A stretch of 64,000 nt of DNA from Zygaena filipendulae. Lineage: Eukaryota > Arthropoda > Insecta > Lepidoptera > Zygaenidae. A program made the position numbers and the translations under genes. Numbering within the stretch: the first letter of the stretch is position 1; each line of letters starts with the position of its first letter. The notes beneath the pieces are model-generated. The model was not told the DNA's origin and made no database searches. It saw only the letters and a list, made by a program, of their open reading frames with translations. The DNA is taken from contig OU015660.1 in NCBI GenBank assembly GCA_907165275.2, positions 8,496,501 to 8,560,500 of the forward strand, given 5' to 3'. Below are positions 33,117 through 42,065 of the stretch, piece after piece.

Positions 33117-33190
33117 TAGGCGCAAATGGTCCAATTCGCAAAAGGTCCAGAGGGTTTAAAATGTCCAATTCGCAAACCGTCCAACTAGCA
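33117..33190. repeat. Short relative of the 16-bp tandem tract
   Basis: Same lead-in as 22881-23046 (TTTAGGCGCAAATGGTCC) and the same AGAGGGTTTAAAATGTCC, but only about four diverged units. Confidence 0.7.
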
Positions 33191-33265
33191 ACGGACCGTT
33201 TCGCTTGTAGTTGCAACCCAATGCAACCATATCAAGTATTATTATTCTGTCACAATTAGTTATTA

Positions 33266-33475
33266 CTAGCTGTGCCCCGCGGTTTCACCCGCGGTAATTT
33301 CAGAGTTTCCGCGGATATTCTGGCATAAAAAGTACCCTATGTCCTCTTCTGTATCTCTGACAACGCGCATGCCAAATTTCATCTAAATCCGTTCAGCCGT
33401 TTTTGCGTGATTGAGTAACAAACATCCAAACACCAAACATTCACACTTTCACAATTATAATAGTTATAAGAAGGA
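33266..33475 (-). mobile_element. Complete Lep1-like Helitron
   Basis: CTAG at 33266 preceded by A, GCTGTGCCCCGCGGTTTCACC, and the 5' end ATAAGAAGGA before T. It lies at the place matching 18691-18929 of unit A. Confidence 0.75.
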
Positions 33476-34105
33476 TTACGAACTGGTTCAGTTTTCTATC
33501 TCTAATTAGTATTGCCGTTGTCGAATCCACATTTCACACGCCTGAAATGTTCTCAGTAACTCGTTGACGTTGAAGAGTTTTTTGTAGGGGAGATTTTTTG
33601 AGATTCCTCGACCTTGATGTTGGTGTTGAACGTGTTTTGCGTGTCTTTTCTGTATTAAAAAGGGTCTCTTCTCATACACCCACCCCTGCACGACGGAAGA
33701 TTGACATAATGCGAGTATCAATATCGATATCTATGTGGAGACCCTTATCGAAATTATCGTGTTTGTGTTTTGCGCAAGTAGAATTAGCCCCTTAGTACAA
33801 GTATTCACCGTGAGCACCAAGCGAGTGCGCTTAACTTATCCCTATACATACTTATCTTTTAAACACTTACCATAGAGTATATTATCCAAAAATGTTCCAT
33901 TATCTATTAATAACTTCGTTATATACAGTAGAAATTCCTTGCAGAATAATCGTTCATGCAAAAGGTACGAACATTCTCAAGGTGTTTGTCCTCGACCACT
34001 TACACGTCTTATAGTGTCAGTGTGACCAAATTTTGCAGAACTATGTGATTATGGCAGGCTTTTATCGGGTTTAAGGCCAAGCAACGGGTTGATTGCCCAT
34101 CCTTA

Positions 34106-34292
34106 TCTAATATATATAAATCACGTGTCACGTTGTTTGTCCGCGATGGACTCCGAAACTACTGAACGGATTTTGATAAAACTTTGCAACCATTTATAAT
34201 ATTGTCCAACTTAAAAGATAGGATAGTTTTTATCCCGGAATTCCCGCGGGAACTCCGAAATTACCGCGGATGGAATCGCGCGGGACAGCTAG
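34106..34292 (+). mobile_element. Lep1-like Helitron, CACGTG subfamily
   Basis: A|TCTAATATATATAAATCACG to CGCGCGGGACAGCTAG|T. Both termini are intact. It is 187 bp, shorter than the 230-bp copies through an internal deletion. Confidence 0.8.
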
Positions 34293-34509
34293 TAATATTA
34301 TAAATGTGTGGATGTTTGGATGGACTCAATCACGCAAAAACGGCTGAATGGATTTGGATGAAATTTGGCATCATGGAGGACGTGTTTGGAATGCACGTTG
34401 TCAGGGGTACAGAGAAGGACATAGAATAAGTACTTTTTATTCCGGAATTCCCGCGGGAACTCCGAAATTACCGCAGGTGTAATGTGTTTCACACAGCTAG
34501 CACAGCTAG
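34293..34509 (+). mobile_element. Lep1-like Helitron joined to the previous copy
   Basis: TAATATTATAAATGTGTGG follows directly on the preceding CTAG. The 3' end shows a doubled CACAGCTAG (34492-34500, 34502-34509), and the usual hairpin stem has partly decayed. Confidence 0.7.
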
Positions 34510-35330
34510 TTAGGTTATAAATTGTTGCGTAGTATTTGAATAAACAAGGTCATTATTATTTATCAACGGAGTTAGGTTTGCCAGATCAATTAATCATCCT
34601 GTTATCGGGAGAAAAAACATTTTCTGCATATTTTGAGACTTTGGTTGAGATAAGGAATCACCCAATGAACTCTGGACAAATCATTTCATATAATAATGAT
34701 TGCGCAGTAGTACTTTACATAATTATCTTAGTAGGTATTAAAGAATTGTTTGTCTATACTACTACCATCTTACTATAATAAAAGAGTAGAATTCTATAAC
34801 ACAGAACCTTTGACCCCGAAGTCATGGAGGACCTTGGAGACAAATGTCGTTGAAGACGATAAAAAAGAGGACTTTGAAATACCTACTAAAGTGGTCGGAA
34901 GACGACGATGAAGAAGAAAATGATAATTAAAATTATAAATTGAATAGATAGTTCTTGTAAAAAATACCGAGCCAAGCTCGGTCATTCAGGTACTATTGTT
35001 ATAATATAAAATGAAGTTATTTTTCGGGAGATATTTTACTTTGTCAGGAGTCGGGAGGACGTACAAAAATTCTGGAGAAACCTGCCGACCATCTGGCAAA
35101 CCTAATCAAAATAATCAAAACCATCTCGTACTCCGACGAGATGGTTTTAATTATCTCCTACACGCACTAGATACTTCGCACTGTATGCACTTTCATGTGT
35201 TCATGTGTTCATTTGAATAAAGTGGTAAATTTTATTTGTTTAAAAAGAAATTATACATTATAGATTTAAATTTATTTGTTTGTGTACAGAAAGGGAGAAA
35301 AACGAGTTATAAATATGTTTCGTGCTATAT
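34510..35330. other. No gene supported; one hairpin
   Basis: An 80-codon + strand frame at 34536-34778 and another at 35011-35220 lack domain or splice support. AAAACCATCTCGT and ACGAGATGGTTTT (35117-35148) form a perfect 13-bp stem with a six-base loop. Confidence 0.4.
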
Positions 35331-35359
35331 TTTTGGCTACTCCCGGAACATTAAAAATA

Positions 35360-35375
35360 TTTATTTCATTTTATT
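35360..35375 (-). other. Polyadenylation signals of gene 3
   Basis: Two AATAAA hexamers on the - strand, at 35360-35365 and 35370-35375, 46-63 bp beyond the stop codon of gene 3. Spacing is typical for a 3' end. Confidence 0.6.
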
Positions 35376-35420
35376 AGTCTATTTAAACTAACTTTTCTTT
35401 GTTATGTAACAAAGAAAATG

Positions 35421-38400
35421 TTACTCATCACCGTCTATCATTTCACTTTTAGCTGGTTTCGTCAGATCATCAAACTGAAACAAAAAAATAGTTATTTTAC
35501 AAAAATCATTGATAGGTAATTAATGTATTAGTTACGTGTTCTCTTTTTTATCTATTACTAGCTGTGCCCCGCGGTTTCACTCGCGTGGGTTTTGGAATTC
35601 CCGCAGGAACTCAAAAATAGTCTATAATTTACTCCTCATAACTTCAGCTGTCTGCCAGTGAATGTCCCGTTAAAATCGGTCCAGGCGTTTCAGAGATTAG
35701 CCGGAACACACGGAGAGAATTTTGAATTACATAATATTTGGAATTACAGACAGGCACTTTTATTTATATGTATAGATATAGATAGAGGTATAGAAGATTT
35801 ATATATGTATATAAATGTATATGTAGGTATAGATATAGATTGGAGTAAAGACAGACAACTTACGAATGTGAACGAAGTGAAGTTTGCCGCGAGTATACAA
35901 TTAAACATATTAACAATAAAAGTAAATTTTTTAATACTATTTTAACTTTATACCCCCTTTTCGGATAACTTTGTATGCCACTTTATTTTAATATCAAAAG
36001 CTTTATACAAAAAAAGTCTAAGCAACACATACTATTTCAAATTATTACTCAATTATTATATCACAAGTTGTGCCCCGCAGTTTCACCCGCGTTAATTTCA
36101 GAGTTCCCCCGGGAATTCCGGAACAAAAAGTACCCTATGTGTTAATCTGATGTATAAGCTATATTATTGTAGTAGTATTTGCGTGAAAGAGTAACAAACA
36201 TCCATCCATCCATCCATACATACTTACAAACTTTCGTGTTTATAATATTAGTAGGATTTCTTACCAAGTAGGTAATATCTATGTAAACTTTTTGATCTAG
36301 AGGACGTACTGGCTGGTTGTAAAAAAATCGAGTGTCATTTGTTATTTTTTTTTCACAAATTCAATAGCTGCATTTGTTCGAATTTTATAGCGTTTTCTTT
36401 GCTTATTAAAAATTAGTATTCTGTATCAGTTTTATGATTTAAACAATAAGTAATTTGAAAAAAGTTTTGTACAAATTTGGAGTTTAAGTCATGGAGCGAC
36501 GTCATTGGAACGCAGATGAAAAGCAAAGAGCTGTTGGGATGTTGCAAGCGGAAAGAAGTCAATCTTAGGTATCTCGGTATTTTGGTATCAACAGAAGCGT
36601 TATTTGCCGTCTTCATCAGCTTTACACTAACACGGGAGATCTTGCTGAGCAGCACCCAGGTCGGGGAAGGTGTACAACTGTACAACCACACGACAAGATC
36701 GATACATACAACTGACTGCAAGACGTCAGCCGATGTTAACCGCCTGAGAGATAGGTTTAAGGCTACAAAATTCAAGTGGTGTTGTTGTTAGCTGCCAAAG
36801 TGTGCGAAATCGACTGAATGATTATGGCCTACCAACACGACGGCCAATTAAGTGCCCACCGATACGTCACGGGAATCGCGCTCGTGGAAATGAATGGTGT
36901 AGGGAAAACACCACATGGACCCGGGAACAATGGGATAAAATTTTATTTTGCGATGAGTCTCGATTTGGGTTCAAGCCTGATACTAGAAGGGTAAGAGTGT
37001 ACCGTCGTCCTGGAAATACTGAAAGACTGAGGTGCGTTTAGGAAGTGCATCCATACAACGGCTCAACAGTTATGGTATGGGCGGGTATTATGAAGAACAG
37101 ACGAACTGAGCTCGTTTTTGTAAATGGTAGCATGGACGCTGTAAGTTACGTTGAGGATGTTCTAAGGCGTTATGTCCGTCTATTCGCACAAACGCTTGGC
37201 CCCGATTTTACGTTGATCCATGAAAATGCGCGTTCGCATACAGCTTTGCACACATGGGAGTACTTGGCAAGGGAAAACATCCTGGTATTGCCTTGGCCTG
37301 CACAATTGCCAGACCTCAACCCCATCGAGCATGCATGGGAAAGGCTCCAGAGACGTGTTTTAAAGGACTTGGATGGAGTGAAAACAATCCAATAACTGAT
37401 GGACTTACTAAAATTTCATTGGGAGCAATTGCCGCAGGATAACATTAACAGTCTCATCGATTCTATGAATAATCGGTGCCTGCAAGTTCTCAATAACAAA
37501 GGAGGCCAAACTTTGTATTAATTTATGCAATTTTTGTACAACCATTAAATTTTAGTTTAAGTATAGTTGATTGGGCACCTGAATTTGTAGTTGTACTACG
37601 TACATACAGTACTTACTCGTAATTATTGTTAATTGAGATTATTAAAAAAAAAATAAAAAAAAACAATTGTTGTTTAATATAAAAAAAGCATTAAAAATAA
37701 TATAAATAAGAAAATACTAAGGATTTAATGCGAAAACACATTGTAAAATTGAAATTTGTATGTGTTGCTTAGACTTTTTTGATGTTTGTACTATATTTTG
37801 CTCTCAAATTATTTATTGAAGGAATATTTGCGTTTGTGGCCAGCAAAGGTGGTTAATTTTGATTGTTTTTGTGTCTCCTATATTTTGTTCTCAAGTTTAA
37901 ATTTCGAACGAACTGTTATCCAAAAATTTTAGTAATAAACCCATTTTAAATTTTTGTCAATTGATTTAGTTTTTAATAGTTTTTTTTTACCGGTGTCACT
38001 ACGGTACGTACCTACAGGTACTACTTATAACCGGATGGGAAAAGTAAAAAAAGTTTTACCGCTTTTGATACTCTGTTGATACGATCTTCAAGAAATTCGA
38101 ATATCGGCTGCAGCTGTTTGATATTAACGTCATCAACGGCTTTGGCTAAGCCATGGTCGATGCAATTTTTAAAATGATCCAAATTCTTCTGGAACGAGTC
38201 GACAATACTTGGAGTTGTTTGCGCACTGACATCTCTCTTAACAAACGCTGAAGTCTAAAAAAGACAATAATAAGCCGCAATGTTGCAGTGTTACCTTATT
38301 GGGTACTAGATTTTTTTCGAATAAATTCTTTTAGGTAGTAACAATATTCCTAAAACTAATGTTAGTTGCATGAATAACCTATATGAATAACCTATATGTA

Positions 38401-39477
38401 CCTATTGCGGTTATTTTGTTGTAAGTTGTTGAAAATTTTTATGTTAATTATTCAAATACTTAGTAAAAGAACGATATGTAGCATTTTAAATTCAAATTAT
38501 ATATAAAGGTAGGTATTATAGAGACACGCCAGCAATGTTGACTTATTTTTATTTTTTAGTCCGTCTTGTAGATTATTAAAAAATATTGGACACGTATTTT
38601 TTCGTTTTTTACGTAATCAAAAAATAACGGCGATATATTGAGTTAAAATTTCGCGTGACGTCACTATTCTGACAGTTTGTATGGCGGTTTTAGCGGTTAG
38701 TGACGTCACGACCCCCTCACCCTAAACTTTAATGCGCTTTATCTCTGTATATTTTAATTTATTTGAAAAAGCAAAAAATACGTGTCTATTGTTTTTTTTA
38801 TTTTCCAACTGACGGACTAATTAGAATTTTGATTTTCAAAAGTAGTCCACATCCCCATTTATATTAGTATCGTACACTCGAGTAACTGCTAAATATTCTT
38901 TTAACTTGTTGTATAGCAAAGTGCGGAATTAATACAAATCTAACGCCAGAGTCACTTTAAAAAGTCATTCATCATAAACTCAGGACGTCGAATTTAAATT
39001 CGTCTTTTTTTCTCTTTATTTATTGAGCTTAATCACATTATACGATTATGCCGCTCGGTAGGCAAAATCACTAGTTTAATGAGGTTACAATAGTTATAAC
39101 AAACAGAGTAGGATAATATCAGTGTTATAATAATTAATTAATCAATAAGTCTGTAAATTATTTTATGATGACGATTCTTTCAATTTGTTTTCCATTTGCT
39201 GAACTTATCCTCAGGTTACCGCTTGATGGCAGAGGATTGAAAAATTCACTCTTACACGGTTAAAGGAATTTAAAAGAAATTACAATTAATATAGTTTTAG
39301 TTTTCAAAACATTTCGTTAAAGCATTAAACTTTTGGGGAGACGTTTCTGTTACACCCAAAAATTGGCATATTTTTTTTTTATTTTATTTATATACTAAAA
39401 TCAATAACTTTAAAAGAACTTACATAACAAACTATAGATGCAAGGCATAACAATATGACGCTAACTTTTAAAACCAT
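35421..39477 (-). CDS. Gene 3: small secreted protein related to gene 1
   Basis: Coding exons are 39424-39477, 38060-38254 and 35421-35474, all phase 0, with donors GTAAGT and GTAAAA and acceptors TTTTTTAG and TTTCAG. The product is about 100 residues. Exon 1 is a signal peptide, MVLKVSVILLCLASIVCY. Exon 2 (65 residues) begins TSAFVKRDVSAQ, sharing FVKRD with gene 1, then has helical, amphipathic segments such as SFQKNLDHFKNCIDHGLAKA and IFEFLEDRINRVSKA, with a single cysteine. Exon 3 is FDDLTKPAKSEMIDGDE, an acidic tail whose FD start matches gene 1's third exon. It has a good core promoter upstream and two polyadenylation signals. Intron 2 carries a dead Tc1/mariner element. Its function is unknown; a secreted haemolymph or lipid-binding helix protein is possible but unproven. 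Confidence 0.72.
35558..35841 (-). mobile_element. Lep1-like element, second subfamily, with TATAGA microsatellite
   Basis: CTAG at 35558, then GCTGTGCCCCGCGGTTTCAC and the subfamily block CAGCTGTCTGCCAGTGAATG with GAGATTAGCCGGAACA. ATAGATATAGATAG repeats follow. Related copies lie at 39686, 50713 and 62771. Confidence 0.65.
36064..36256 (-). mobile_element. Lep1-like Helitron inside the Tc1 element
   Basis: AAGTTGTGCCCCGCAGTTTCACC to TTTATAATATTAGTAGGA before T. It carries CATCCATCCATC repeats and belongs to the same subfamily as 18691-18929. Confidence 0.75.
36491..37521 (+). pseudogene. Tc1/mariner transposase pseudogene
   Basis: The ancestral enzyme would cut and paste the element using a DD34E catalytic triad. 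The N-terminal part (ERRHWNADEKQRAV, then a GRG-TT-like helix-turn-helix linker) is broken by stops and frame changes before 36800. The longest intact pieces are 36802-37041 and 37045-37395, separated by one stop. They show the first aspartate in LFCDESRFGF, then TVMVWAGI, an IHENARSH motif in which the second aspartate is replaced by glutamate, and PDLNPIEHAWE with the glutamate exactly 34 residues later. A shifted frame continues to LNNKGGQTLY and a stop. It cannot make an active enzyme. Confidence 0.85.
37782..38059. other. Remaining intron 2 of gene 3; nothing seen
   Basis: AT-rich sequence without repeats that I recognise. Confidence 0.4.
38556..38820. mobile_element. MITE with TTAGTCCGTC ends, copy 2
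   Basis: TTAGTCCGTC and GACGGACTAA termini, and the same GTTAGTGACGTCACGACC core as 9477-9730, in reverse orientation. It lies in intron 1 of gene 3. The shared sequence continues on one side to GTAGTCCACATCCCC at 38857. Confidence 0.8.
38858..39423. other. Remaining intron 1 of gene 3; nothing seen
   Basis: No repeat ends or further exons recognised. Confidence 0.35.
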
Positions 39478-39534
39478 ATTGACTACAAATATAGGTAATA
39501 TTGTAGTATTGTTACATACGAAATACAAGCGTGA

Positions 39535-39568
39535 ACTGACGGACAGCGTGTTATGTGTCTCTTTTAAA
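39535..39568 (-). promoter_or_regulatory. Core promoter of gene 3
   Basis: On the - strand, TTTAAAAG (39561-39568) stands 31 bp before the A of an arthropod initiator TCAGT (39535-39539). This gives a 5' untranslated region of about 60 bases before the ATG at 39477. Confidence 0.5.
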
Positions 39569-39685
39569 CAATACTGTAGTACATAGTTACCTATATTGTA
39601 CATAGATACTTGTAGTGTAAATAAGTGCACAATCATGTCAAGATACCTGTAAGAGTCTGCCATCCAATTTGGTTTTCTTAGTATT

Positions 39686-39862
39686 AAGTAGCTGTTTCCC
39701 TGCAGTGTCACCCGCTTGTGTTTCGGAATTCCCGCAGGAACTCTGATAAAAGTAGCCTAAGTTACTCTTTATGACATCAGCTGATCTGTCAGTGAAAGTC
39801 CCGTCTGAATCAGTCCAGCCATTTCTGAGATTAGCCGGAACAAACAGACACAGACACACAAC
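39686..39862 (-). mobile_element. Lep1-like element, second subfamily, degraded
   Basis: GTAGCTGTTTCCCTGCAGTGTCACC, CATCAGCTGATCTGTCAGTG and GAGATTAGCCGGAACAAACA match the 35558 subfamily. Confidence 0.55.
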
Positions 39863-40889
39863 AAAAAAAAAACTGCTTTTTTTAATTAGTTTGAAGTCAT
39901 TATTTTGACATTATTAATATACATTGCAAATTGCAATGTAATGAAATGAAACATATTATAAGTATTATTAAGCTTCACATGGTTGGAAATGGTTTAAAAA
40001 ATAGAACAGAAAATAACGGATAGAAGAGACATCAACTTAGTTTAGTATGAAAACAGATGAAAACCAGTGTCGCCGGGTGATTTTCGCACACAAAACTATT
40101 CATCACGCATAAATCACCAACGTAAAGACATGTATTAAACGCTTTATGGTTATGTTTTTACTTAGTCACTTTTTTCAAAATTCACAGTTTTGGGAATGTT
40201 TTGGTAGATACTTGGGATGGCAGCAAAAGAAGAGGCAAGTTAGAGCATTTGCTCTAGCTTCCTTTGCAACGGTGGCAATTTAATTTATTTGCTCTGTGGT
40301 TTAAATCACGTAATGTATGTACCTACCTATAAACGATCGTTTTATTAGGATCGTTCTTGTAGCAGTAGTAGTTGGGGGTAGCAGTCGGGTTTATTTGCTA
40401 CTACACCACTCTCAATTTAATACGCTTTACCTCGCCTTACCCACCATAGTGACAGACTTTTAGTAGAGCCTATATCTTCATGGTTAAATATATTTCATAT
40501 ATAAGTATAATCGATGTCAGCTATAGGTTTTATAGTACTAAATCGATTCCAAAACGAGCGCATATATTTATTCTTTGTTCATTAAATCGATTGATTTATT
40601 AATAAAATTAAAACAAATAGAGTTGCTTCAAGGCGGATGCTTCACAACCGATATTTTGTGCATACCTAGGCTCTTGGTTGGTCTTTCAAGTTAGATAGTG
40701 CCTACTGTACTTCACCTCAAAGACTTCAGCAGCCTAAGCCAAGTTGTCAATCTTTATTCGTTATTACTGTATGTACAAAACTACGGAAATTTTTGACTTA
40801 TCACGTGATCACGAAAAATTTGCAACGACATAATATGTGATATTAATGTTATATTAATAATATATGTGTTACATTATCCTTAGATACAT
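39863..40889. other. No gene seen
   Basis: About 1 kb with no exon, repeat end or clear hairpin. It contains the poly-A-like tract at 39860-39870 that ends the preceding element. Confidence 0.4.
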
Positions 40890-41096
40890 ATTTACTACAT
40901 AGTATAAAACAAAGTCGCTTTCTCTGTACCTATAACCCTATGTATGCTTAAATCTTTAAAACTACGCAACGGATTTTGATGCGGTTTTCACCAATAAATA
41001 GAGTGATTCATGAGAAAGGTTTATAACTATATTTTATCATGGAATTCCAGCGGGAACTCCGAAATTACCGCGGGTGAAACCGCGCGGGTCAGCTAG
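40890..41096 (+). mobile_element. Lep1-like Helitron, third subfamily
   Basis: ACATAGTATAAAACAAAGTCGC and CTTAAATCTTTAAAACTACG, ending CGGGTGAAACCGCGCGGGTCAGCTAG before T. Confidence 0.65.
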
Positions 41097-41332
41097 TATA
41101 CAATAAATTATGCACCCACCATCCGCTTCTTGTTTCTATAGCTCTCTGTCACCTTGAGATTGCCTTGAAAATATTGCCTCTAGCCTTTTGCTCTCTCTTT
41201 TTAATTTATTTTTCTAAATTTTTGTATTTTTGGGGCGATAATATGTATTTATATTTAATTTGAATCTTTAATTGTTTGCGATGAAGATGGCAACTTGGCA
41301 TAGGCTGCTAACACGTGTCTACATATTAAATA

Positions 41333-41634
41333 CTAGCAGTGCCCTGCGGTTTCACCCGCGCGAGAGGTTTTTATACAACAACTTTTTTTCCTGACATCCG
41401 ATTTTAATGAAACAAAGCCTATATGTAGCTCCAGGCTAAGCTTAATCTACCTGTGAAAACCGCATGACGATCGGTTTAGTAGATGCGGAGATTATCGCGA
41501 ACAGACAGACAGACAGAAAAGATTTTAAAAACCCTTTTTTTGTGGTTACTCTTCGTTTATCGTCCCCTGTCAGTTTTTGTTAAAAATATTCAATGTACAG
41601 AATCGTGGATTCTACTCTTTTATTATAGTATAGA
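41333..41634 (-). mobile_element. Complete Lep1-like Helitron, long subfamily
   Basis: CTAG at 41333 with CAGTGCCCTGCGGTTTCACC; the 5' end on the - strand is TCTATACTATAATAAAAGAG after A. It contains the block GACATCCGATTTTAATGAAAC. Sister copies are at 46902, 54067, 58035 and 58966. Confidence 0.75.
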
Positions 41635-41944
41635 TTAATTTAAAACTATGTATAGATAATATAATTGTTTTTTTTTTTGTGTTACATTAGAACACAGCAA
41701 GTAAACAGAGTTCGTACTATGGGTGCTCAATTAAGTACTTTTTATATACTTTTTTGTAAATACAAACACCCAGATTCAAGATAAGATAAAATATAAATAC
41801 GCGGGGTTTAAATCCGCGAGACCTAACCGCCAAAAATTCTTTTGATAGAATACCTATAGTCACAAAACTTTTGAGGCCCATCAGGAAGGGTTTTTCTTTT
41901 TCATAATATAAAATAGTCAAAGAAAAAAGTTCTTTTTATGTAAT

Positions 41945-41950
41945 TTTATT
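41945..41950 (-). other. Polyadenylation signal of gene 4
   Basis: AATAAA on the - strand about 115 bp beyond the stop codon. Confidence 0.5.
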
Positions 41951-42065
41951 TTATAAAGTTTATAGATGCAATATGATTATGGTACCTACACCTACCGCTA
42001 TTATTTTTGAAATCTTTCAAAGCCAAATATTATCTATTACATTTGATACCGTTAAATTACGCGTT

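Larger units (their letters stand above)
21880..33930. repeat. Segmental duplication, unit B (contains gene 2)
   Basis: Collinear with unit A (13690-20070). It is interrupted by insertions not present in A, including 24242-25340, 26398-27235 and about 28560-32760. The right boundary is set by the shared CACTTACCATAGAGTATAT near 33866, after which the two units diverge. Confidence 0.75.
36011..37781 (+). mobile_element. Dead Tc1/mariner-type transposon
   Basis: Terminal inverted repeats AAAAAGTCTAAGCAACACAT (36011 onward) and ATGTGTTGCTTAGACTTTTT (37759 onward). It encloses the transposase pseudogene (36491-37521) and a later Helitron insertion (36064-36256). It lies in intron 2 of gene 3. 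Confidence 0.8.
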
